In this document: positions 1 through 5,108 of the stretch, in pieces
How positions within the stretch are numbered: position 1 is the first letter of the stretch
Layout: each line of letters starts with the position of its first letter
From: Candidatus Methylomirabilis sp.
GTDB taxonomy: Bacteria > DYJV01
Length of the DNA stretch: 5,163 bases
NCBI GenBank assembly: GCA_020722945.1
Contig: DYJV01000102.1
Location: 1-5,163 of the forward strand
Direction of reading: 5' to 3'
Notes under the pieces: generated by a model
What the model saw: only the letters and a program-made list of their open reading frames with translations
The model's database searches: none
Told to the model about the DNA's origin: nothing
Made by a program: the position numbers and the translations under genes

Positions 1-22
1 AGGTGACGGGGTGGTCGTTCTT
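1..22. repeat. Possible end of a dispersed intergenic repeat
   Basis: The first bases (AGGTGACGGGGTGGTC on the plus strand) are much GC-richer than the rest. They resemble, from memory, the edge of a short palindromic intergenic repeat found in many bacterial genomes, where GGTGACGGGGTGGTC follows a CACC-loop-GGTG stem. Only one arm is inside the window, so the identification is tentative. Confidence 0.3.
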
Positions 23-181
23 TTCTTTCATCTCTCTTTCCTCTTTATCTGTTTTTAATTTTATTTTTATCTTTCCTTCAGCCCGTTGGCTATAGTTACA
101 TCGAAGCCCCTCAATATGTTTGGTTGAAATGAGGAGAGGGTAGTTTACCATTACATTAAATTTTTCACCTTGAAATTGCAT
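1..181 (-). CDS. Unrecognised open frame running off the window, start overlapping the livG stop
   Basis: An ATG at 181-179 shares one base with the livG stop codon (TAATG). It is preceded by GGAGAG (184-189), which is very close to the start. The frame stays open for 60 codons to the window edge. The peptide begins MQFQGEKFNVMVNYPLL and becomes highly charged (KIKIKLKTDKEERE). It does not resemble LivF, which would be expected here and normally shows an ABC N-terminus soon after its start. A second possible start in the same frame is the ATG at 31-29, which has a better-placed GAGGAAAGAGAG ribosome site (32-43; GAGG eight bases away). The overlap suggests translational coupling, but the biased composition and the repeat-like last 20 bases argue that some or all of this is non-coding. 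I do not recognise a family. Confidence 0.25.
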   Translation of the reverse strand, partial: MQFQGEKFNVMVNYPLLISTKHIEGLRCNYSQRAEGKIKIKLKTDKEEREMKEKNDHPVT

Positions 182-897
182 TACTCTCCAAAATAAGCTT
201 TAAGAACATTTTTATCATTAAAAACTTCCTCTGTTGCTGCATCAGCTATCTTCTCCCCATAATTTAAAACAACAACTCTATCAGAAACACCTCGTACAAC
301 ACTCATAACATGCTCAACAATAATTATTGAAACCCCACTTTGATTAATATCCTTTATAAATCTCAATGCTTCATCTATCTCATCAGGGATGAGCCCTCCC
401 ATATTTTCATCAAGAAGTAAAATAGATGGTTGAGTAGCCAAAGCTCTTCCAAAGTCTAATCTCCTCTTTTCATGAAGTGTCAAGTTTCCCCCATACTCAT
501 TTTTTAAATGTTTAAGGTTGAGAAAACATATAATCTCTTCAGCTTTAGTAGAGGCCTCTTTTGATTTTTCCCTCCCACCATATATTGCTGCAAGATATAT
601 ATTTTCAAAAACTGTAAGTTTGCTAAATGGTTGGACAATTTGTGAAGTTTTAACTATTCCCAGTCGGCATCTTTCGAAAGTTCTCTTATTGGTAATATCA
701 ACGCCATTAAAAATTATTCTCCCTTTATCTAATGGAGTAACTCCTGAAATAATGTTTAAAAGTGTGCTTTTACCTGCACCATTTGGGCCTATTATCCCTA
801 CAATTTCACCTTTGTTTAGATCAAACTGAATAGAGGACAATGCTCTTAAATTCCCAAAATTTTTTGTTAAATTTTCGATTTGAAGTATTTTTTCCAC
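181..897 (-). CDS. livG: LivG-type ABC transporter ATP-binding protein
   Basis: This is a cytoplasmic ATPase subunit of a HAAT-family importer; it hydrolyses ATP to drive transport through LivH and LivM. Visible motifs in the 238 residues are Walker A GPNGAGKST (37-45), a Q-loop Gln in KTSQ (86), Walker B ILLLDE (159-164, catalytic Glu164) and the switch His196 in VEH. The signature region reads LTLHEKRRLDFGRALA (139-154) instead of LSGGQ, and the segment after Walker B is NMGGL rather than PxxGL. From memory, one LivG-like subfamily has this LTLH...RL...LDExMxGL pattern, so it is probably a family variant and not decay. The start is GTG (897-895), chosen because the usual LivG N-terminus begins here; GGGG at 906-909 is a weak ribosome site. 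The gene overlaps the livM 3' end by 31 bases, which indicates coupling. At 238 residues it is slightly short for LivG (about 255), but it ends naturally in AYFGE. Confidence 0.93.
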   Translation of the reverse strand: MEKILQIENLTKNFGNLRALSSIQFDLNKGEIVGIIGPNGAGKSTLLNIISGVTPLDKGRIIFNGVDITNKRTFERCRLGIVKTSQIVQPFSKLTVFENIYLAAIYGGREKSKEASTKAEEIICFLNLKHLKNEYGGNLTLHEKRRLDFGRALATQPSILLLDENMGGLIPDEIDEALRFIKDINQSGVSIIIVEHVMSVVRGVSDRVVVLNYGEKIADAATEEVFNDKNVLKAYFGE

Positions 898-1823
898 TTT
901 TTTAACCCCGCAAATCCTGAAGGTTCTATAAGAATAGTAGCAATAACCACAAATCCAAGTATTATAAGATAATTTTCTATAAATTCAACTCCAAGAAATT
1001 CTGATACAGTAGATAGAAAGATAGCTCCTACGATAGGTCCTGCTAATGTTCCCATCCCACCGATAAGAGTCATTATAATCATTTGGACACTTTTATGGAG
1101 GTTAAAAACATCATCAGGTGTAATATATGTAACCCAATAAGCATAGACGCCACCAGCAATACTTATAAAAAAAGCAGTAACAGAATATACAAGAAGTCTA
1201 AAAAAAGATGGGTTTATGCCTATACTTTCAGCATCTTTTTCAGACTCTCCAATAGCTTTGAGTATAAGCCCCAACCTTGTTTTTTCAATAAAAATATTAA
1301 AAGCAGTTACAAGAGTAGCCAAAGCAAGCATAATATAGTAAAACATTTCAAAGTTGTTTGACATTGGTAGGGTAAGTCCATGACTTCCTGAAAAAAATTC
1401 TATATTAAAAGTTCTATCAAAACTAAGCACTATCTGCCTCATACTTTCAGAGAATGCAAAAGTAGCAATCGCAAAATATGCCCCTTTTAATCTGAGAGTA
1501 GGAACTCCTATAAAAAAGGAGATAAGAGATGCAATTACTCCACCTACAATTACTGAAAATCCAAAAGGGATATGAAACAATATCATACACAGTGCTGTGG
1601 AGTAAGCCCCTATCCCAAAATACCCTACAGGTCCAAAATCTATATAACCTGTATATCCGGATGATATATTCCAAGAGCCTGCAAGAGATATCCATAAGAA
1701 AATAGAGGTCATAAAACGGATATAATATCTGTCATTACAAAATTGAGGGAATATAAATGCAGCAAGAGATAAAAATATAAAGAGAGTGATAGGTAGTTTT
1801 GAAGAGCTTCTGATAAATGTCAT
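867..1823 (-). CDS. livM: LivM-type branched-chain amino acid ABC transporter permease
   Basis: This is an inner-membrane permease subunit of 318 residues, typical for LivM, and pairs with LivH. Hydrophobic segments run through most of the protein (for example about 11-26, 36-50, 86-108, 161-180, 209-230, 247-272 and 284-300). Family landmarks are SGYTGYIDFGPVGYFGIGAY (55-74), PTLRLKGAYFAIATFAF (108-124), the cytoplasmic ATPase-contact loop around AIGESEKDAESIGIN (190-204), GGMGTLAGPIVGA (255-267) and the C-terminal EPSGFAGL (300-307). It starts at ATG 1823-1821, five bases after the livH stop. No good ribosome site lies at normal distance; a GGGAGAGGG stretch sits about 17 bases upstream inside livH, so translation probably depends on coupling to livH. 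The last 31 bases also encode the start of livG. The substrate cannot be assigned. Confidence 0.94.
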   Translation of the reverse strand: MTFIRSSSKLPITLFIFLSLAAFIFPQFCNDRYYIRFMTSIFLWISLAGSWNISSGYTGYIDFGPVGYFGIGAYSTALCMILFHIPFGFSVIVGGVIASLISFFIGVPTLRLKGAYFAIATFAFSESMRQIVLSFDRTFNIEFFSGSHGLTLPMSNNFEMFYYIMLALATLVTAFNIFIEKTRLGLILKAIGESEKDAESIGINPSFFRLLVYSVTAFFISIAGGVYAYWVTYITPDDVFNLHKSVQMIIMTLIGGMGTLAGPIVGAIFLSTVSEFLGVEFIENYLIILGFVVIATILIEPSGFAGLKKWKKYFKSKI

Positions 1824-1828
1824 GACTA

Positions 1829-2698
1829 TTAACGGATAATCCCTCTCCCTGTGATCCCTGAAGGTTTAAATACAAGGACAATAAAGAGTAAAAGGAAAAT
1901 TATGGCAAATGAAATCTCTGAATTAAGATAAGTTACCGATAATGATTGCACAACACCAAGTATAATCCCACCAATCAAAGCACCTTGTATATGCCCCATC
2001 CCTCCAAGGACAACAACACAGAAGGCAATAATAGTATAGTTGAGTCCCATTTCTGGAAAAAGTATAACAAAAGAGCTTATAGATGCACCTGCTATCCCTG
2101 TTATTGCAGCACCTATTGCAAATGTAAGAGAATATATCATTTTTATATCTATTCCAGAAAGTTTTGCCAACTCTCTGTTTTGGGCAGTAGCACGAATTGC
2201 CCTTCCGAGATTACTTTTGTTTAGCAGATAGAAGAGAAAAGCAACAATTATAAATGCAAGTATAAAAGTAGTAAACCTTGTAATTGGGATAATTATCCCA
2301 AAAATGTCAAAACTTGCACCTGAGTATGATGTAGTTATACTTCTGAAATCGTGTGACCATAATTTTACTGCACCATTTGCAATTATCAGATGTAATCCAA
2401 ATGTAACGAGATAAGACATTATAGGTGGTGAATCAACAACCGTATTAAGCAGGAATCTCTGAAGTAAGTATCCGATAAGAAAAAGGAGAACTCCTGCAAT
2501 AGGTATAGTGAAATATGGGTCAATATTAGCAAGAGCATAAAGCCAATATGCAGTAAATGCTCCGAGCATAAGTAACTCACCATGTGCAAGGTTAATTATA
2601 TCCATTACTCCAAAGATAAGTGAAAAACCTGCAGAATATGCAGCATATACCCCACCAATCATAACCCCATTTACAAGAGTCTGAATAAAAATTTTCAA
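1829..2698 (-). CDS. livH: LivH-type branched-chain amino acid ABC transporter permease
   Basis: This is an inner-membrane permease of 289 residues, normal for LivH, and forms the translocation path with LivM. The N-terminus (LVNGVMIGGVYAAYSAGFSL) and the loop VMDIINLAHGELLMLGAF (31-48) are diagnostic. Also visible are the ATPase-contact loop IRATAQNRELAKLSGIDI (168-185), VVLGGMGHIQGALIGG (229-244) and the C-terminal FKPSGITGRG (277-286). The start is TTG (2698-2696). It is favoured over the Met13 codon because the LivH family aligns from here and a strong purine-rich ribosome site, GGGGGAAGAGG (2703-2713), ends four bases away. The gene ends in TAA followed directly by TAG, five bases before livM. 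A diverged copy of this start region lies 74 bases upstream and is listed separately. Confidence 0.94.
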   Translation of the reverse strand: MKIFIQTLVNGVMIGGVYAAYSAGFSLIFGVMDIINLAHGELLMLGAFTAYWLYALANIDPYFTIPIAGVLLFLIGYLLQRFLLNTVVDSPPIMSYLVTFGLHLIIANGAVKLWSHDFRSITTSYSGASFDIFGIIIPITRFTTFILAFIIVAFLFYLLNKSNLGRAIRATAQNRELAKLSGIDIKMIYSLTFAIGAAITGIAGASISSFVILFPEMGLNYTIIAFCVVVLGGMGHIQGALIGGIILGVVQSLSVTYLNSEISFAIIFLLLFIVLVFKPSGITGRGIIR

Positions 2699-2790
2699 AT
2701 TACCTCTTCCCCCGCCAACATTACAAAGAATTAAATAAAGTTGTGACTACACGTCTGGATAAAAACTTTCAAATTACCTATTCTCCCACC
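2679..2790 (-). repeat. Diverged 38-bp direct repeat copying the livK end and livH start
   Basis: Positions 2679-2716 and 2753-2790 match at 33 of 38 bases, in the same orientation and offset by 74 bp. Similarity stops abruptly on both sides. On the minus strand each copy contains a purine-rich tail, AGGTAATTTGAAA and then the livH codons for KxFIQT. The upstream copy contains the true livK stop. The downstream copy contains the true livH start and a degenerate copy of the livK tail in the corresponding frame (CWRGKR-stop against TGWENR-stop). This is best read as an old tandem duplication of the livK-livH junction that pushed the genes apart; the ancestral junction would have been a close TAA-T-TTG arrangement. 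Confidence 0.8.
2731..2772 (-). pseudogene. Vestigial livH start (13-codon decoy reading frame)
   Basis: One base after the livK stop there is a TTG (2772-2770) followed by codons for KVFIQT, almost identical to the real livH beginning KIFIQT. It then runs CSHNFI into a TAA at 2733-2731. The livK tail in front of it (GGGAGAATAGG) can act as a ribosome site. I infer that this is the original livH start left behind by the junction duplication. Whether ribosomes still initiate here is unknown; if they do, they stop 33 bases before the real livH start, which could help or hinder re-initiation. Confidence 0.6.
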
Positions 2791-3988
2791 CAGTAGAGGG
2801 GTATACAATAGCACTCTCTTTAAAATTTTCAGGATAGATAACTTTTAGTGTCCCATTCTGAACTTGAACAGCAAGAGCTGAATGCTTTAAATTTGCCCCA
2901 TCTTTGTCAAATTTTATACTACCATAGAATGTATCAACTTCATTTTCGTGAAGCCATTTAATGATTTGTGCTCTATCTTTATCTTTTATGGGTGGTTTTA
3001 GCTTTAAAGATTCAATAGCAAATTGCTGAACAACTGCACCTGCTGCAGAAGCTGCCTCAACATAATCAGGGATTCTCCCATATTTTTTAAGGTAGCCATC
3101 AGCAAACTCCTTTGCACTTCCGAGTATTTTACCTTTATAAGGTAGCTCTGGACTCCACTCTGAAGCAGCAACAACATATTCAGCATCTTTTTTTAACTCC
3201 TTTATAAATTCAGGAACAGTAGGTCCATAGCTAAAAGCAACCCCCTTAGGCATATACTTTATCTCTTTTAATGCCTTAATAGTTTTCATTGCAACAAGCA
3301 TATGTGAACCAACAAATAGTATATCTGGATTCTTCTCTTTAACTTTAAGAAGCATAGAGTTGTAATCGTCAAGTTTTAGAGGGAAGAGTTCAAAATGGAT
3401 AATATTAATTCCATTATCTTCACAATATTTTTTAAAACCTTCACAAGCAAGAGATGTAAATAATATATCTGCACCAACAATTGCAGCAGTTTTAGGTTTA
3501 TTTTTTATATTTGCAAATGAGGACACAGCACCCTTTACCTCATTTGTAGCTTTCCCAAGTGTGGAAAAGTAAGTTTTGAAGCCCCGTTCAAAAAGTTTGT
3601 TGGAGCTTGCCGCACCACTTATCATTGGATAACCATATTTCTCTGCAACTGCACTCTCAGCAAAAACCTGACTACTTCCAAACCCACCAAGTAGTAAATC
3701 AACTTTATCCTTGTTTATTAATCTGTCAACCATTTTGGCTCCAACCTCAGGGCTGCTGGTATCATCGTAAAAGATAAGTTTGACCTTAAATGATTTGTCA
3801 TCAATTTTTATCCCACCAGCACTATTTACGGTATCAGCCCAATAGTTGTAAGCATCTTTGACAAGATTCCCATCTTTTCCAAAGAGACCGGTAAGTGATG
3901 TAACAACACCTATTTTAAACTCATTTGCAGCAAGAACCCCAGACAAAATAAACAAAAATAAGATAGTAAAATAAAAAAATCTTTTCAT
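2774..3988 (-). CDS. livK: Periplasmic substrate-binding protein of a HAAT-family ABC importer
   Basis: This is a 404-residue type 1 periplasmic binding protein (Peripla_BP_6/LivK-like) that should deliver a small ligand to LivHM. The N-terminus is a signal peptide (Lys2-Arg3, hydrophobic core about 4-18) with likely cleavage at VLA|AN (20|21). No cysteine follows, so it is a soluble periplasmic protein and not a lipoprotein. Mature landmarks are FKIGVVTSLTGLFGKDG (24-40), VNSAGGI (54-60), FYDDTSSPEVG (73-83), LINKDKVDLLLGGFGS (90-105) and YGYPMISGAASS (118-129). In the second half are PDILFVGSH (221-229), KKYGRIPDYVEAASAAGAVV (301-320) and a C-terminal YPSTGW. ATG at 3988-3986 has a good ribosome site, AAGGGGG (3994-4000), five bases away. 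It is first in the transporter operon; livH begins 75 bases after its stop. The ligand is not predictable: amino acids, amides, urea and aromatic acids are all known in this family. Confidence 0.93.
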   Translation of the reverse strand: MKRFFYFTILFLFILSGVLAANEFKIGVVTSLTGLFGKDGNLVKDAYNYWADTVNSAGGIKIDDKSFKVKLIFYDDTSSPEVGAKMVDRLINKDKVDLLLGGFGSSQVFAESAVAEKYGYPMISGAASSNKLFERGFKTYFSTLGKATNEVKGAVSSFANIKNKPKTAAIVGADILFTSLACEGFKKYCEDNGINIIHFELFPLKLDDYNSMLLKVKEKNPDILFVGSHMLVAMKTIKALKEIKYMPKGVAFSYGPTVPEFIKELKKDAEYVVAASEWSPELPYKGKILGSAKEFADGYLKKYGRIPDYVEAASAAGAVVQQFAIESLKLKPPIKDKDRAQIIKWLHENEVDTFYGSIKFDKDGANLKHSALAVQVQNGTLKVIYPENFKESAIVYPSTGWENR

Positions 3989-4010
3989 AGCTACCCCCTT
4001 GAATAAATAA

Positions 4011-4039
4011 ATTATATTCTATTAAATTAAAGTAATTTG
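4011..4039 (-). promoter_or_regulatory. Possible livK operon promoter
   Basis: On the minus strand a perfect TATAAT (4016-4011) lies 22 bases before the livK ATG. That would put transcription start near 4004 and give a very short leader holding the AAGGGGG ribosome site. The -35 position is poor (CAAATT with a 17-base spacer, 4039-4034), so an activator or another sigma factor may be involved, or the match may be chance in AT-rich DNA. Confidence 0.35.
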
Positions 4040-4051
4040 TTTAGCTTGAAT

Positions 4052-4090
4052 TTTTCCCAATAAAAATTGGTTAAACTTTTATTGGGAAAA
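4052..4090. repeat. Perfect 14-bp stem-loop upstream of livK
   Basis: TTTTCCCAATAAAA (4052-4065) and TTTTATTGGGAAAA (4077-4090) are exact inverted copies around an 11-base loop. The left arm can also pair locally, as CCAAT-AAAA-ATTGG (4057-4070), giving two competing structures. It is not a classical intrinsic terminator: the stem is mostly A/U with a CCC/GGG middle, and no U-run follows on either strand. It lies directly after the RhuM remnant and is centred about 67 bases upstream of the inferred livK transcription start. It could be an operator for a dimeric regulator, a weak terminator shielding livK, or an element end. Confidence 0.6.
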
Positions 4091-4213
4091 TGAGAAACCA
4101 TCTCACAACTGAGTCATCTCATCCTGAGTTAGATAATTTTTGGCAACAACAGCATCTAAATTCTCGATTTTCCATTTTATGGTATTTTTCCATGTAGTCA
4201 TACTAATATTTTT
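4081..4213 (-). pseudogene. Fragment of a RhuM-family protein gene, frameshifted
   Basis: Between in-frame stops at 4216-4214 and 4105-4103, the minus strand encodes NISMTTWKNTIKWKIENLD and then AVVAKNYLTQDEMTQL. From memory this matches the conserved C-terminal half of RhuM-family proteins, where a block like NMGLTTWK is followed by DVxVAKNYLxxxEIxxLNRxV. After the TGA, moving frame at 4104 gives EMVSHFPN, which fits the expected continuation LNRxVSxFLN. This points to at least one frameshift before similarity runs into the stem-loop. The conserved N-terminal half is absent, and the intact family is several hundred residues. RhuM genes are of uncertain function and are often found in mobile or restriction-modification neighbourhoods. 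The assignment rests on motif recall without a database search. Confidence 0.5.
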
Positions 4214-4220
4214 TCAATTT

Positions 4221-4315
4221 ATGGGTCAACTATTCTGAAATATTGGAGGGCCAAAGTGCTATTCAACTCAAGGTATTATAGAACTATTCTGTCCCTGCCA
4301 TCCACCTCCGCTGGA
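4221..4315. other. Junction DNA with short direct repeats, possible insertion scar
   Basis: This piece lies between the truncated binding-protein frame and the RhuM fragment. It has several GC-richer patches compared with its surroundings. AACTATTCTG occurs twice in the same orientation (4228-4237 and 4282-4291), the first preceded by GGGTC and the second followed by TCCC. ATCCA-(7)-TGGAT forms a small hairpin near 4299-4316. No frame on the minus strand is open throughout. It may be the end of a degraded mobile element, but no family could be named. Confidence 0.3.
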
Positions 4316-4316
4316 T

Positions 4317-4436
4317 TTATTTATTCAAACCTAAAAACCCTATCCTAATCTCTTCTGCTGAGATTGATAAATTGAAGAGAAAAAGAAGTTGAAGAGAAAG
4401 TGTTAAGATTATTAAGTTTAATTTGCTATTTTTCAT
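4317..4436 (-). pseudogene. Truncated secreted solute-binding protein (signal peptide plus first strand)
   Basis: A 39-codon frame starts at ATG 4436-4434, with AGGGG (4445-4449) eight bases upstream. It begins MKNSKLNLIILTLSLQLLFL, a clear signal peptide, with probable cleavage at SISA|EE (27|28). The mature part is EEIRIGFLGLNK and then TAA. The IRIGFLG strand immediately after a signal peptide is how type 1 periplasmic binding proteins begin; the neighbouring LivK starts ANEFKIGVV in the same register. All the rest of such a protein (about 350 residues) is missing, and the break coincides with the 14-bp inverted repeat at 4315-4328. I infer the 5' remnant of a deleted or disrupted gene that followed the gamma-carbonic-anhydrase gene by 56 bases. 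A genuine small exported peptide is the alternative. Confidence 0.5.
4347..4399. repeat. Small hairpin and 17-bp-period direct repeat inside the truncated gene
   Basis: AATCTC (4347-4352) and GAGATT (4360-4365) form a 6-bp stem with a seven-base loop. TTGAAGAGAAA occurs at 4372-4382 and again at 4389-4399. On the minus strand the direct repeat encodes the hydrophobic core of the signal peptide, so it may be only codon repetition (CTTCAA/CTCTTC) and not a separate element. Confidence 0.35.
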
Positions 4437-4492
4437 GATTCATACCCCTATTTAAAATAATATTTATCAAGATACAACTCTTATTTTTTTTA

Positions 4493-5023
4493 TCAATCGA
4501 GTCTTACAAAATTGCCCGGCTTTATATATTGGTGGGCTAAGTTGATATAAAGCTCTTTTGCGTATAGCCAAAAACTTCTGTTCTCCTCACTTACATTTTT
4601 TATAACTTTTGCAGGTGAGCCTGCAACAATTTTCCCATCAGGGACAAGGGTATTCTTCTTTACAAATGATGCTTCTGCTACGATACTCCACTCACCTATC
4701 ACTGCATCAAAGCCGATAACAGAGCCAAGTCCTATTACTGCATAAGATTTTATAGTGCTACAATGAATAATTGCACCGTGCCCGACAGTAACCATCTCCC
4801 CAATTTTTAGAATATCGTTTGGTCTGATATGAAGATTGGCACCCTCTTCAATAGCAGAGCCATTCCCTATATGGATACTTCCGTAATCACCTCGTAGTAT
4901 AACGCCGTGACCAATGTAGCAGTCATCACCTATAACAACATCACCAATTACAATAGCAGAATCACTGATAAAACTATTTTTACCGATTTTTGGTTCTCTT
5001 GCAGAAAATCTGTAAATCGCCAT
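4493..5023 (-). CDS. Gamma-carbonic-anhydrase-like hexapeptide-repeat protein
   Basis: This 176-residue cytoplasmic protein has the left-handed beta-helix seen as repeated [IV]-G-x4 units (for example IGDVVIGDDCYIGHGVILRGD, 26-46, shown here as one continuous run of repeats) and a helical C-terminal tail. The expected trimeric zinc ligands are present: His65 in NLHI, and His82 and His87 in GHGAIIHC. Arg44 and Asp46 of the LRGD motif are also kept. The family segment usually reading TNIQDN is here SAIEEG (56-61), so the Asn and Gln that are catalytic in the archaeal enzyme Cam become Ala57 and Glu59. Carbonic anhydrase activity is therefore uncertain; relatives include YrdA and PaaY-type proteins. 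GEWSIVAEASFV (110-121) and AGSPAKV (134-140) are also typical. ATG 5023-5021 has GGAG (5032-5035) eight bases upstream. It faces the same way as the transporter but is 504 bases from livK, so it is probably a separate unit. Confidence 0.88.
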   Translation of the reverse strand: MAIYRFSAREPKIGKNSFISDSAIVIGDVVIGDDCYIGHGVILRGDYGSIHIGNGSAIEEGANLHIRPNDILKIGEMVTVGHGAIIHCSTIKSYAVIGLGSVIGFDAVIGEWSIVAEASFVKKNTLVPDGKIVAGSPAKVIKNVSEENRSFWLYAKELYINLAHQYIKPGNFVRLD

Positions 5024-5061
5024 TTTTGGGACTCCGTTAATTTTTTTGTTAATAATGAGTG

Positions 5062-5090
5062 TCTATACAATTAATATAACCATCATGCAA
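5062..5090 (-). promoter_or_regulatory. Possible promoter of the gamma-carbonic-anhydrase-like gene
   Basis: On the minus strand TTGCAT (5090-5085) and TATAGA (5067-5062) are separated by exactly 17 bases. Transcription would start near 5055 and leave a leader of about 32 bases that includes the GGAG ribosome site. Each box is only a partial consensus match, so this is a plausible guess in AT-rich DNA. Confidence 0.35.
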
Positions 5091-5108
5091 TTAAAAAATG
5101 TTGAAGGC

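Larger units (their letters stand above)
3999..4328. repeat. Perfect 14-bp inverted repeat bracketing the scarred livK upstream region
   Basis: TTGAATAAATAAAT at 3999-4012 is the exact reverse complement of ATTTATTTATTCAA at 4315-4328, with 302 bases between them. The left copy overlaps the livK -10 and leader. The right copy falls exactly where the truncated binding-protein frame ends. The bracketed DNA holds the RhuM remnant, a repeat patch and a stem-loop. The ends could be terminal repeats of a small element or sites of recombination. The sequence is simple A/T, so chance is possible. Confidence 0.4.

Noticed and set aside
518-829. Plus-strand open frame opposite livG
   Set aside because: It is fully antisense to a gene with clear ABC ATPase motifs, has no recognisable domain and no convincing ribosome site; it is a coding shadow.
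1083-1361. Plus-strand open frame opposite livM
   Set aside because: It is antisense to a well-conserved permease, and its Lys/Asn/Ser-rich composition is what reversed membrane-protein codons give.
1447-1695. Alternate minus-strand frame inside livM
   Set aside because: It overlaps the conserved LivM segments in another frame and has no family features of its own.
1946-2231. Two plus-strand open frames opposite livH
   Set aside because: Both are antisense to diagnostic LivH motifs; the translations look like random reversed sequence.
3004-3186. Alternate minus-strand frame inside livK
   Set aside because: The leucine-rich translation comes from reading the alanine-rich LivK codons one frame out; there is no independent support.
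4437-4492. Possible terminator after the gamma-carbonic-anhydrase-like gene
   Set aside because: Only very weak pairings such as TATC-AA-GATA are present, and the T/A-rich run has no stable stem before it.
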